From an uncultured Sphingomonas sp. (lineage in GTDB: Bacteria > Pseudomonadota > Alphaproteobacteria > Sphingomonadales > Sphingomonadaceae): DNA of 64,000 bases. How positions within the stretch are numbered: the first letter of the stretch is position 1; every line of letters starts with the position of its first letter. Positions 1 through 6,937 of this stretch are shown here, in pieces. The position numbers and the translations under genes were made by a program. Below the pieces are notes generated by a model, which did no database searches, was not told the DNA's origin, and was given only the letters and a program-made list of their open reading frames with translations. The stretch lies in NCBI RefSeq assembly GCF_913776855.1, contig NZ_CAJYQD010000033.1, positions 56,243-120,242 of the forward strand, in the 5' to 3' direction.

Positions 1-14
1 TCCCTCCCCCGTAT

Positions 15-33
15 AACAATCGTTATCATTCTC
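15..33. promoter_or_regulatory. Candidate Fur box at the left edge
   Basis: The 19 bases read GAGAATGATAACGATTGTT on the minus strand. By eye they match the classical Fur palindrome (GATAATGATAATCATTATC) at 14 of 19 positions. The site lies downstream of the csgH stop, so it more likely controls an iron gene running leftwards outside the window than the curli genes. It was judged by eye only, without a weight matrix. Confidence 0.5.
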
Positions 34-99
34 ACGATGCCGGCGCTATTCGTATAATCCCCAGTGCTTATCCGAAATTGTCTTCCGCCTGCTTAACGG

Positions 100-426
100 T
101 CACTGCGCACTAGTTCGTACCAGCCGGTAGGGCGGATTGCCTTCGCTCTCGACGGTCAGCGTGGCCGTCCATCGCTCCCCGTTATGCAGCCGGACGCGCG
201 AGACGACCTGGCGGTCGACACACAGCGTCGCGGTGCCGGCGTGCCGGGTATAGGACTGCCCCTCGACGATCAGCGAATAGCGGACCCGCTGAAGATCGGG
301 CGCGCTGCCTGCGACGATCAATGTCGTCGTCGGCCCATCGGCGATAACGTCCAGAACCAGGGGACGCGCCGTCCTGTGCATCATGCCCTCCTCCCCGGTC
401 GGGCCCGTGCAGGCCAGCGCGACCAT
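100..426 (-). CDS. csgH: CsgH-like curli assembly chaperone
   Basis: A small (108 aa) beta-rich protein, last gene of the curli cluster. The pattern VVSRVRLHNGERW...TLTVES and the C-terminal PPYRLVR segment resemble the CsgH/CsgC-like periplasmic chaperone of alphaproteobacteria, which keeps curlin subunits from forming fibres before secretion. From the first ATG there is only a very short hydrophobic stretch ending in LAC, too short for a signal peptide. In frame upstream there are eight more codons before a stop (IleAsnGlyGlyPheIleLeu and so on) but no standard start codon, so either the true start is non-canonical or the N-terminus is annotated too short. The gene follows the preceding one by 17 bases. 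Family assignment rests on context plus motif resemblance. Confidence 0.65.
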   Translation of the reverse strand: MVALACTGPTGEEGMMHRTARPLVLDVIADGPTTTLIVAGSAPDLQRVRYSLIVEGQSYTRHAGTATLCVDRQVVSRVRLHNGERWTATLTVESEGNPPYRLVRTSAQ

Positions 427-443
427 CAGAATGAAACCGCCGT

Positions 444-983
444 TTATGGCCGCCCCCTATCCCCGTCGGTATCCCCCGGAACCTGCGCTGCAGGCGGGGG
501 AACCGGCGGCGCGGTATGCCCGTCGAACAGCCGTTCCGCGCCGGGCGCGGTCGCCAGGAACCGCGCGAGCGCCTCCGGCCCGATTTCCTTTGCCACCAGT
601 TCGGGCGTCGGTTGCTGTCCCCGCTGGCGCAGCGACTGCCATGCGCGCAGCACCTCTGCCTGCAAGGCGCGGTCGGGATCGACCGGTGCCGTCTCCAGTT
701 CGGCTTCGGGAGCGGCGTCGTTCGATTTGATGTCGAGCAGCGGTGGCAGCTGGCTGACCGTCGTCGACCTGCGCTCACTTCCGATGGCGCCGATGCGCGT
801 ATCGGCGGTGGGCCGCGCGATCTGCGCCATGCCCGTCCGATCGGTGCCGCCGGGCTGATGAGCGATTTGACCTGTCGCCTCCGTCCGCCGCTGTGCCGCG
901 CGATGGACCGCCTGCGCACAGGCGGTGGCCGCGATCGCGGTTGAGAGCAGCACCATCGGCATGATCCTGGCACGCGCGTTCAT
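444..983 (-). CDS. Exported protein of unknown function in curli cluster
   Basis: This is a 179-aa protein that I do not recognise. It starts with a signal-like segment (MNARARIMPMVLLSTAIAAT) ending near a cysteine (TAC, possible lipobox). The middle is low-complexity and Arg/Thr-rich. A helical C-terminal block around residues 105-155 contains LRAWQSLRQRG and ELVAKEIGPEALARFLA, and the tail is Pro-rich. Its ATG overlaps the stop of the upstream curlin gene by 4 nt, so it is translationally coupled to csgB and followed closely by csgH. That position implies a role in curlin handling or export in the periplasm or envelope, which is inference. It is not CsgE by any motif I can see. The ATG at 983 was preferred over an in-frame upstream ATG because it gives the signal sequence and the overlap. 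Confidence 0.7.
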   Translation of the reverse strand: MNARARIMPMVLLSTAIAATACAQAVHRAAQRRTEATGQIAHQPGGTDRTGMAQIARPTADTRIGAIGSERRSTTVSQLPPLLDIKSNDAAPEAELETAPVDPDRALQAEVLRAWQSLRQRGQQPTPELVAKEIGPEALARFLATAPGAERLFDGHTAPPVPPPAAQVPGDTDGDRGRP

Positions 984-1546
984 TGCGTCTGCTTCACGCT
1001 GATCTGCGCACCGCCCATCTGATCGATCGCAATTCCTAGCGCATTGCCGATCTGCGTGACGATCGCATCGTTGCCCGCGCCCAGTTGCGATACGCTCGCC
1101 TGGTTCGTGTCGCCGATCTGGGTCAGGCTGACGCTGCTGGCGCTGCCGTCCTGCCACAGGAGTGCGACATTCGCGGCACCCTGCTGCTGAATCGTCGCGT
1201 GATGCCCGATGCCGTCGGCCATCTGGTGCAGGGTCGCCTGGTTGTCGCTGCCCTGCATCGTCACCAGCGCGGTATTGGTATCAGTCGCCGCGCCGCCCTG
1301 ATCGACCTCCAGCCGGTTGCCGCCCCCGCCCAGCCGGGCATCGAGCGAGGCCAGGTCCCTTTGCCGCGCCATCAGTCGCTGCTCTGCCCCGTCCATCACG
1401 ATATCGATCGCGCCATCGGCCCCGACCTGATCGACGCGGGCTTCGTTGTTCTGGCCGCCCTGTCGAATGGTCGTGGTCGATTGCGCACCGGCGGTCGCGG
1501 GCAGCAACAGGATGGCGGCCAGGCCGACGCAGAGGTGGTTCCGCAT
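980..1546 (-). CDS. csgB: Minor curlin subunit (CsgB-like nucleator)
   Basis: A 188-aa curlin-repeat protein. A signal peptide (start MRNHLCVGLAAILLLPATAG, cleavage after AGA-Q) is followed by strand-loop units of the form x-I/V-x-Q-x-G-x-x-N, for example TTTIRQGGQNN, NQASVSQLGAGN and DAIVTQIGNA. An unusual charged segment with no repeats sits near residues 50-75. It is short compared with the major curlin next to it and has the length expected of a nucleator (E. coli CsgB is about 150 aa), so I call it CsgB-like. Calling it the nucleator rather than a second structural subunit is inference. It lies downstream of csgA behind a strong hairpin, which would make it less expressed than csgA. The start at 1546 was chosen over an upstream ATG because it begins the signal peptide. 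Confidence 0.8.
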   Translation of the reverse strand: MRNHLCVGLAAILLLPATAGAQSTTTIRQGGQNNEARVDQVGADGAIDIVMDGAEQRLMARQRDLASLDARLGGGGNRLEVDQGGAATDTNTALVTMQGSDNQATLHQMADGIGHHATIQQQGAANVALLWQDGSASSVSLTQIGDTNQASVSQLGAGNDAIVTQIGNALGIAIDQMGGAQISVKQTQ

Positions 1547-1569
1547 GACTTTCCTTCCAAAAAGAGAAA

Positions 1570-1608
1570 CCCGGCCCGGACGACAGGGGGATGGCATTCC
1601 GGGCCGGG
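1570..1608 (-). terminator. Rho-independent terminator between csgA and csgB
   Basis: Perfect 11-bp arms CCCGGCCCGGA and TCCGGGCCGGG enclose a 17-nt loop. On the minus strand the stem is followed at once by a T-rich tract (TTTCTCTTTTT). It starts just past the csgA stop. Read-through would give the minor subunit at lower level than the major curlin. Confidence 0.85.
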
Positions 1609-1614
1609 CCCCGC

Positions 1615-2976
1615 TCACTGCACCACGGTCGCCAGGTTCGACGATCCGCTCTGCAGGACGGTGGAGATGTCGTTGTTCGACGTCTGGGTCACGAAGGCGG
1701 CGTTGCCGGTGCCGCTCTGGTTGACGCTCGACGCGTTGCCCGAACCCGACTGGATCACCAGCGCATACTGGCCGGTGCCCGCCTGGGTCACGACGGAATC
1801 ATTGTCGTCGCCATATTGGCCGACGCCGGCATAGCTGCCCGATCCAGTCTGCAGGATCGACGAGTCGTTGTCGTCGCCGGTCTGGACGTTGACCGCGACA
1901 TGGTTGTCGCCGTCCTGGTCGATCGACGACATGCCGTCGTCGCCGCTCTGATAGATGGCGGCCGAGTAATTCTCGGTCGGCGGGCTGTCTTCGCGCTGGA
2001 TGATGCGCGCGGTGTTGCGATTACCGGTCTGCCGGGCAAGGGCGTCGCTATCCTCGCCGCGCTGTTCGATCGTCGCATCGTTGTTGTTGCCCGACAGCTG
2101 CCAGACATAGGCGACCGAGCGGTTGCCATAGTTGCGGATCAGCGCGTCACCGTTGTTGCCGTTCTGCAGCACTTCGGCATAGCCCGAATTGGCGCGCTGA
2201 TAGACGTCGGAGTTGTTGTCGTCGCCCGCCTGACTGACATAAGCCGCGGAGTTGACGGGACGAACCCCGCCGGGAGCGGTCTGGTTGACCAGCGACGTAT
2301 TGTCGTCACCCGACTGGCGCACGGTGGCCAGCACGTTGGTGCCGCCCTGGATCACGTCCGACATGTTGCCGTCGCCCGACTGGCCGACATCGGCCATGTC
2401 CGCCACGCCGCTCTGCATCACGGTCGAACCGTTCTGCACGCCCGACTGTGCCACGGTGGCGGTGTCGGTATCGCCCAGCTGCGCGACGGTGCTGTCATTC
2501 TGCCGGCCGGGCTGGGTCACAATCGCACTGTGATGGCCGGCGCCGGCCTGGGTGATGCTGCTCGAATTGCCCCAGCTCGAATCGCTGAGTGCCGCGGTGG
2601 CATCGCCCTGCGACACGCTCGCGCTGTTGTTGCTGCTGAACTGGTCGATCGACGAGCTGTTCTCGTCATCGACCTGCGTCACATAGGCGGCGTTGGCGTT
2701 GCCCGCCTGGTTGATGGTCGACGCGTTCGGATTGAAGCTGAGCGTCGTGGTCTGCGACACGCGGGCGAGGTTGTCGCTGCCGGTCTGGTCGATGGTCGAA
2801 TCGCTTGCCGGGGGGATCGACCCGCCCGAGAAGTTGGAGCCGTCGTCCTGTTGGCGGACATCGGCGTTGTTGCGTGCGCCCGACTGGTTGACGACCGATG
2901 CGGCACCGGCACCCGACCCCAGCTGGTTGACGTTCGCGGTGTTGCTGGTGTTCGATTGCGTCACGCTGCTGGTCGA
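1615..2976 (-). repeat. Tandem curlin repeat array inside csgA
   Basis: The mature part of CsgA is built from about 38 degenerate strand units of roughly 33 nt. The repeats are conserved at the protein level (Q, G and N positions) rather than as DNA, so this is an old repeat rather than a recent tandem expansion. The unit count was made by eye and could be off by one or two. Confidence 0.85.
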
Positions 2977-3045
2977 TTGGGCCATGGCGCCCGACGAGAT
3001 GGTGAGAGCGAGCGCCGAGGCGGCGCCGAGCAGGATGGTTTTCAC
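1615..3045 (-). CDS. csgA: Major curlin subunit (CsgA-like), giant repeat form
   Basis: A 476-aa secreted amyloid subunit. The GTG start at 3045 gives a clean signal peptide (VKTILLGAASALAL..., cleavage after GAMA-Q). An upstream in-frame ATG adds about 43 charged residues before it and is rejected. The whole mature part consists of roughly 38 units of 10-13 residues with the pattern A-x-V-x-Q-x-G-x-x-N, about 19 double-strand curlin repeats against five in E. coli CsgA. Loops are rich in Asp, Asn and Gly (GDDN is frequent), and a few units carry insertions (for example SPPTENY). Such proteins are exported through CsgG and polymerise on the cell surface into biofilm fibres. Its function in this organism is inferred from the family. 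Confidence 0.88.
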   Translation of the reverse strand: MKTILLGAASALALTISSGAMAQSTSSVTQSNTSNTANVNQLGSGAGAASVVNQSGARNNADVRQQDDGSNFSGGSIPPASDSTIDQTGSDNLARVSQTTTLSFNPNASTINQAGNANAAYVTQVDDENSSSIDQFSSNNSASVSQGDATAALSDSSWGNSSSITQAGAGHHSAIVTQPGRQNDSTVAQLGDTDTATVAQSGVQNGSTVMQSGVADMADVGQSGDGNMSDVIQGGTNVLATVRQSGDDNTSLVNQTAPGGVRPVNSAAYVSQAGDDNNSDVYQRANSGYAEVLQNGNNGDALIRNYGNRSVAYVWQLSGNNNDATIEQRGEDSDALARQTGNRNTARIIQREDSPPTENYSAAIYQSGDDGMSSIDQDGDNHVAVNVQTGDDNDSSILQTGSGSYAGVGQYGDDNDSVVTQAGTGQYALVIQSGSGNASSVNQSGTGNAAFVTQTSNNDISTVLQSGSSNLATVVQ

Positions 3046-3239
3046 GTCTTCTCTCCCGTTTTTTGCGGGCGTCGATGATCGCCGCCCTGTTCTGTGCCGG
3101 ATCGACGAACCGTCGCGCCTCCGGCGTTGCGCGACCGACGGGACATCGCGGGAGCAAGGCGTGGCGAACCGCATGACGGGGCTTGCAGCCGAAGCGGCAA
3201 GCGCGCATGTTGTCCGGGTGAGCCTGGTCTCACGCCAGC

Positions 3240-3256
3240 TCGGTTCCCGTAACCGA
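3240..3256. promoter_or_regulatory. Inverted repeat upstream of csgA
   Basis: TCGGTT-CCCGT-AACCGA, a perfect 6-bp-arm palindrome about 195 bases upstream of the csgA start, within the 294-base gap between csgG and csgA. It could be an operator of the csgA promoter or a weak end-of-transcript hairpin for csgG. It has no T-tract. The rest of the gap holds no convincing gene. Confidence 0.3.
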
Positions 3257-3339
3257 ACTGATCCGGACCCGCCGGTGTCGAGACGCCAATCCTTAGCGCC
3301 GACGGGTCCGTCGATTTCTCCGGCATCTTGGCCGGTCAG

Positions 3340-4419
3340 CTACATGTTCTTCCTGGTCTCCGCCGCCGGCTCGGCGTTGCCACTGGGAATAGAAGGTGCC
3401 GGCGGCGAAGATCTCTGTATGGGCAACAGCATGGGCCGGGGTGCCGCGTTGGCGGCGACGCGCGCGGCCCCGGTGCGCTGCGCGACTATTTGCGCGCTGG
3501 TGCAGGACCCGTCGACCGGCCGCCCTCCTGGCCCGTTGGGCAGTAGGACCTTGTCGGCGGCGATATTGTCGCGCCCGGCATAATAACGCCGCAGCACCCC
3601 CTGGGCATAGTCGGGCGTCGTGTTCAGGCACCACAGGTTCATCGTCGCGCCTTCGACGATCAGCCCATAGACCGCCGTCTCGATCGCCGATTGCAGCGCC
3701 AGCGCATCGGGTTCGTTATAGGCGATCCCCGCCTCCAGCTCGAGCAGGTCCTTGAACGCGACATAGCGAAAGGCGTTGGCATTGATGCCGACCGACGCGA
3801 TCGACTTACGCACGCTGATGTTGGTCAGCACTTCCCCGGTCCGAACGCTGATCGCGCGCAGGTAGATGGTGACGGTATCCTCGCGATACTGCGTGCTGCC
3901 GCCAATGCCTAGGAACCGTGCGCCCGAACCGCCCGACTTGGTGTTGCTGTCATAACCGATAATCCCCCCTTCCAGCAGCACGCCCGCGAACAACAGCGGC
4001 GGCAGCGCCTGGGGATTGACCTTCTTCTCGCCCAGATAGGCCGCGCGCATCTCGCGGATCACCGCCCGTTCGCGCAGCAGGTTGTCGAGCTTCTCGCGCT
4101 CGATCACCGTGAACCAACGATTGTTGCCGGCTTCCTGCAACGCCTTGATAAGGATCGAGGTCGACCCCTGCGTCACCGCGCGCGACAGCGTCTGGACATT
4201 GTCGCTCGTCTTGAACTGCCCCGTCTGGTCGACGAAGTTATAGACCGCGACCGACACCCGCTCGCCCGCCGGGGGGAGGAGGCCCAGCTGCTTCGTCGCG
4301 GGCGTCGGCCGGGTCGCCTGGGCCGGCTCCCACACCGCCTGGTTATGCACGGCGCAACCGCCGGTCGACCAGGCCAGCGCCGCCAGCGCCAGACCCCGCG
4401 TCATCCTGCCCCGGCGCAT
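3340..4419 (-). CDS. csgG: Curli secretion channel lipoprotein CsgG
   Basis: A 359-aa outer-membrane lipoprotein that forms the ungated pore for curlin export. The lipobox ends at Cys22 (LAWSTGGC). The core shows CsgG hallmarks: VAVYNFVDQTGQFK, the ALQEAG..WFTVIEREKLDNLLRERAVIR stretch, LLFAGVLLEGGIIGYDSNT, and the RTGEVLTNISVRKSI strand. The C-terminal part (after about residue 270, NTTPDYAQGVLRRYYAGRD) is longer than E. coli CsgG (277 aa) and ends in a Pro/Ser-rich tail, as in several alphaproteobacterial homologues. The ATG overlaps the csgF stop by 4 nt, so csgF and csgG are translationally coupled. Confidence 0.92.
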   Translation of the reverse strand: MRRGRMTRGLALAALAWSTGGCAVHNQAVWEPAQATRPTPATKQLGLLPPAGERVSVAVYNFVDQTGQFKTSDNVQTLSRAVTQGSTSILIKALQEAGNNRWFTVIEREKLDNLLRERAVIREMRAAYLGEKKVNPQALPPLLFAGVLLEGGIIGYDSNTKSGGSGARFLGIGGSTQYREDTVTIYLRAISVRTGEVLTNISVRKSIASVGINANAFRYVAFKDLLELEAGIAYNEPDALALQSAIETAVYGLIVEGATMNLWCLNTTPDYAQGVLRRYYAGRDNIAADKVLLPNGPGGRPVDGSCTSAQIVAQRTGAARVAANAAPRPMLLPIQRSSPPAPSIPSGNAEPAAETRKNM

Positions 4420-4844
4420 CAGAAGTCACCCCCGGTCAGCAGCGGCACGACGATCTCGGTCACGCTGCCATCCGACAGGTTGGTGATCGTCAGCGTCACC
4501 GAATCCAGTCCGCGAACGAACGAAATCTCCTGATCGCCGAACTTGATGAGGCCGCTGTCTTTCGCGTTTTCACCAAATATCAAATTGGTAATTTGGGTCG
4601 ACAGCGACGACAGCAACCGACTTTGCAGCGTCCGGACGAACTGGTCTGCCGGACTATTTTTGGAATCGCTTGCCGGGTCCTTGTACTTGTTCTGGGCAGA
4701 GGCGATCCCGAGGAGGTGTGCCGAGTTGAACGGGCTTCCTCCGAAAGACGGGTTGATCGGCGTGTAAACGATATCAGAGGCGCGGGCAGGCGGAATTGCA
4801 AAAAAAGCGCCAGCCACAGCTGCCGATATGATCAGCCTAGTCAT
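4419..4844 (-). CDS. csgF: Curli assembly factor CsgF
   Basis: A 141-aa exported protein. CsgF binds the CsgG pore at the cell surface and anchors the nucleator. After the signal peptide (MTRLIISAAVAGAFF..., cleavage near ARA-S) comes the CsgF signature YTPINPSFGGSPFNSAHLLG, matching the N-terminal peptide that inserts in the CsgG channel. A Ser-rich helix (LQSRLLSSLSTQITNLIF) and a C-terminal beta part follow. It heads the cluster. The ATG at 4844 was chosen because an upstream ATG adds 15 residues before the signal peptide. Confidence 0.92.
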   Translation of the reverse strand: MTRLIISAAVAGAFFAIPPARASDIVYTPINPSFGGSPFNSAHLLGIASAQNKYKDPASDSKNSPADQFVRTLQSRLLSSLSTQITNLIFGENAKDSGLIKFGDQEISFVRGLDSVTLTITNLSDGSVTEIVVPLLTGGDF

Positions 4845-4912
4845 ACAGCCTCCCCATGTCGGTGGAGGTCGTCGAGGGACGAACACCACCCCAGTAGATC
4901 CGTTTTTTATAA

Positions 4913-4926
4913 GCAGGACATCCTGC
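4913..4926. promoter_or_regulatory. Palindrome in the csgF promoter region
   Basis: GCAGGA-CA-TCCTGC, perfect 6-bp arms, about 70 bases upstream of the csgF start. On the minus strand it is followed immediately by TTATAAAAAAC, which could serve as a -10 region, so the palindrome would overlap the promoter spacer. It is a candidate operator for the curli regulator; no csgD-like gene is present in the window. Confidence 0.4.
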
Positions 4927-4949
4927 GGATCGTTGGGAAGTATTTACCG

Positions 4950-4964
4950 CGAATTAACGATTCG
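4950..4964. promoter_or_regulatory. Second palindrome upstream of csgF
   Basis: CGAAT-TAACG-ATTCG, perfect 5-bp arms, 24 bases beyond the first palindrome. It lies in the AT-richer part (4900-5000) of the gap between csgF and the ClC gene. The two sites have different sequences, so they need not bind the same protein. Confidence 0.3.
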
Positions 4965-5127
4965 TCATATGCGTAGGATTACCTAGCTATTGATTAGTGT
5001 CCCATCTTGACGCTGTTACCGACAAATCGCGCATATTGCTGAAGAGGGGGCAGCGACACCGGACCGGGGACGACAAAAAGCCGTCCACGCCAGGGATAGC
5101 GGGGTGACGGCGGGCCGCCCAGGACCG

Positions 5128-6462
5128 TCAGTTCGCCTTTGGTCCGCCCGGATTCGCGAATGTCTGCGCCAGCCCGTGGTACAGCTTGTCGCGACAGATC
5201 CATTGGCTGGCGAAGTCGGCGATGAACGCGGTCGCGAACATCGGCAGCATCAGCCCGCGACTCGCCGTCGTTTCAGACAGGATGATGACGGCGGTCAGCG
5301 GCGCACGCACGACGCCCGCGAAATAGGCGACCATGCCCAGGATGACGACGGCGCTGGCCGGTTCATCCGGAAAGACCTCGCGCAACAGGTTGCCGACCCC
5401 TGCCCCGACTGCCAGCGATGGTGCGAAGATGCCGCCGGGCAACCCTGCGATCGCCGTGGCAGCGGTCGCGACAAGCTTTGCCGGTCCGAACCAGAGCGGC
5501 GCATCGACACCGACGATCATCGCCCGCGCCGCCGAATAGCCCGTCCCCCAGGTCAGCCCGGTCGAAACCCCCAGCACCGCGACAATGCCACCACAGATGC
5601 CCGCGAACCACACCGGCCGCGCGCGTGCCCATGACGTCACGCGGTTGCGCCCGGTCGCCATCGCCAGCAGCAGGCGGGAAAACAGCCCCCCCGACATCCC
5701 GCCCAGGATACCGGCGACGGGCACGACGATCAGCGCCGACGACAGCGGCATATGCGCGCCGATTGCTCCAAAATAGATATAATCGCCCTGCACCGACTGG
5801 GCGACCATGCCGGCGATGACGATCGCCGCCAGCACGAGCAACGTGACACGTTGTTCATAGGCGGACGCAAGTTCCTCGATCGCGAACAACAGGCCTGCCA
5901 GCGGCGTATTGAACGCCGCGGCCACGCCGGCCGCCCCACCCGCGATCAGGACCCCGCCGCGCAATGGCACCCGCATGACCCGGTGGGTGGCACCCATGAT
6001 TGCGGCGGCAAGCTGTACCGTCGGCCCCTCGCGGCCGACCGAGGCACCGCCCAGCACGGCACCGACCGTCAGCGCCGCCTTGGCCGCAACGGTCCGGATG
6101 GAGATCAGCGTTGCGGTTGCCGCGTTCGGATCGGCCTGTGCGGCAATGACCTGCGGAATGCCCGATCCACGCGACAGGGGGGCGTAGCGACGGGTCAACC
6201 ACACCAACAGCATGAACGTTAGCGGTGTCGTCAGGAGCGCCCACCAGCGAGCGGCACGGGCATAACGGCTGAAGACATCGCCTGCCCAATCCGACGCCTC
6301 GGCGAACAGCGTCGCGACGATGCCCACCACGATCGCACCGGCCAGGATCGCGGTACGGGTGCGGAACTGCACCGACTGCGGTCCACTGGTCCGGAGCAGC
6401 GCACGGAAGCGCGACGGGGTCCAGCGTCTCGTAACCCTGAACCTTTCGAAAAAAGGTGCCAT
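5128..6462 (-). CDS. ClC-type chloride channel/antiporter
   Basis: A 444-aa polytopic inner-membrane protein of the ClC family. The family motifs are in order: GSGIP at residues 99-103 (anion selectivity filter), GREGP at 143-147 (the Glu is the external gate; its presence fits H+/Cl- exchange or a gated channel), and PGGIFAPSLAVGA near residue 350. There is no C-terminal CBS domain. Length fits the short bacterial form. The gene is convergent with nothing: its start faces the metal-efflux operon across a short divergent gap, and its 3' end points at csgF's upstream region. Substrate (chloride or fluoride) is not certain; the GREGP motif favours ordinary ClC over the fluoride CLC-F type. Confidence 0.9.
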   Translation of the reverse strand: MAPFFERFRVTRRWTPSRFRALLRTSGPQSVQFRTRTAILAGAIVVGIVATLFAEASDWAGDVFSRYARAARWWALLTTPLTFMLLVWLTRRYAPLSRGSGIPQVIAAQADPNAATATLISIRTVAAKAALTVGAVLGGASVGREGPTVQLAAAIMGATHRVMRVPLRGGVLIAGGAAGVAAAFNTPLAGLLFAIEELASAYEQRVTLLVLAAIVIAGMVAQSVQGDYIYFGAIGAHMPLSSALIVVPVAGILGGMSGGLFSRLLLAMATGRNRVTSWARARPVWFAGICGGIVAVLGVSTGLTWGTGYSAARAMIVGVDAPLWFGPAKLVATAATAIAGLPGGIFAPSLAVGAGVGNLLREVFPDEPASAVVILGMVAYFAGVVRAPLTAVIILSETTASRGLMLPMFATAFIADFASQWICRDKLYHGLAQTFANPGGPKAN

Positions 6463-6514
6463 GGACAGCCCTTACGTCCATTGGCCGGTAGCGTCACCCT
6501 GGACGAGCGACCCG

Positions 6515-6880
6515 ATGACAGATCGTCAGCCATGCGCTAGACACCGCGTCGTGAGCCGAATGCTGCGCCTGTTCCTGATGCTGATGGTGTCATCGCTGGT
6601 GATGACAGCGGCGATCCATGCGCGTGAGATTCCGGGACCGGTTACGATCGAATGCAGCGGTGCGGTGCATAACGAGGGTGACGCCGACCAGTCGCAGGGC
6701 GATATGGATCAGGCGCTTCCGCACCATCACGGCACCTGCCACGGATCATCGCTGGATCTGCCGGCGAGTGGCACGCTGACCTCGATCGCCGGCACGGACG
6801 GTCTGCAGCCCTTTCCTGCCCCTGCCAGCGCGTTCGCATCGCGACTGGTCGACCCTGCGCTGAGGCCCCCGGCCGCCTGA
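6515..6880 (+). CDS. Small His/Cys-rich exported protein (CzcI-like)
   Basis: A protein of about 121 aa. A hydrophobic signal peptide (LRLFLMLMVSSLVMTAA, cleavage near IHA-R) is followed by a short domain with likely metal ligands: ECSGAVHN, then LPHHHGTCHGSS, then a Pro-rich end (DPALRPPAA). Size, His/Cys content and position directly before the czcC-like gene resemble the CzcI/DUF2946-type small periplasmic proteins that precede RND metal-efflux operons, with a proposed regulatory or metal-sequestering role. Start choice is uncertain: ATG 6515 is given, while GTG 6551 or ATG 6560 would give a shorter n-region. The assignment to CzcI is by context and general resemblance only. Confidence 0.6.
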   Translation: MTDRQPCARHRVVSRMLRLFLMLMVSSLVMTAAIHAREIPGPVTIECSGAVHNEGDADQSQGDMDQALPHHHGTCHGSSLDLPASGTLTSIAGTDGLQPFPAPASAFASRLVDPALRPPAA

Positions 6881-6937
6881 CGACACCCGCTGGCCGGCAA
6901 TCGCCGGCCCGACATGTTCTGTCAGGATCGATATCCC

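Noticed and set aside
53..58. TATAAT hexamer as a promoter near the left edge
   Set aside because: It points rightward into the 3' end of csgH with no -35 and no plus-strand gene.
984..1157. Longer N-terminus for the unknown curli-cluster protein
   Set aside because: It would lie inside csgB; the internal ATG gives a signal sequence and the 4-nt overlap.
1615..2976. CRISPR-like or tandem DNA repeat
   Set aside because: Repeats are protein-level and degenerate with no constant spacer; they are curlin units.
1591..3078. A 495-aa plus-strand ORF covering csgA
   Set aside because: It is the antisense shadow of the curlin repeats: periodic codons give a long open frame, but there is no signal peptide or recognisable family.
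4994..5203. Possible CsgE gene next to csgF
   Set aside because: The 69-aa frame overlaps the ClC gene end and has no signal peptide or CsgE motif.
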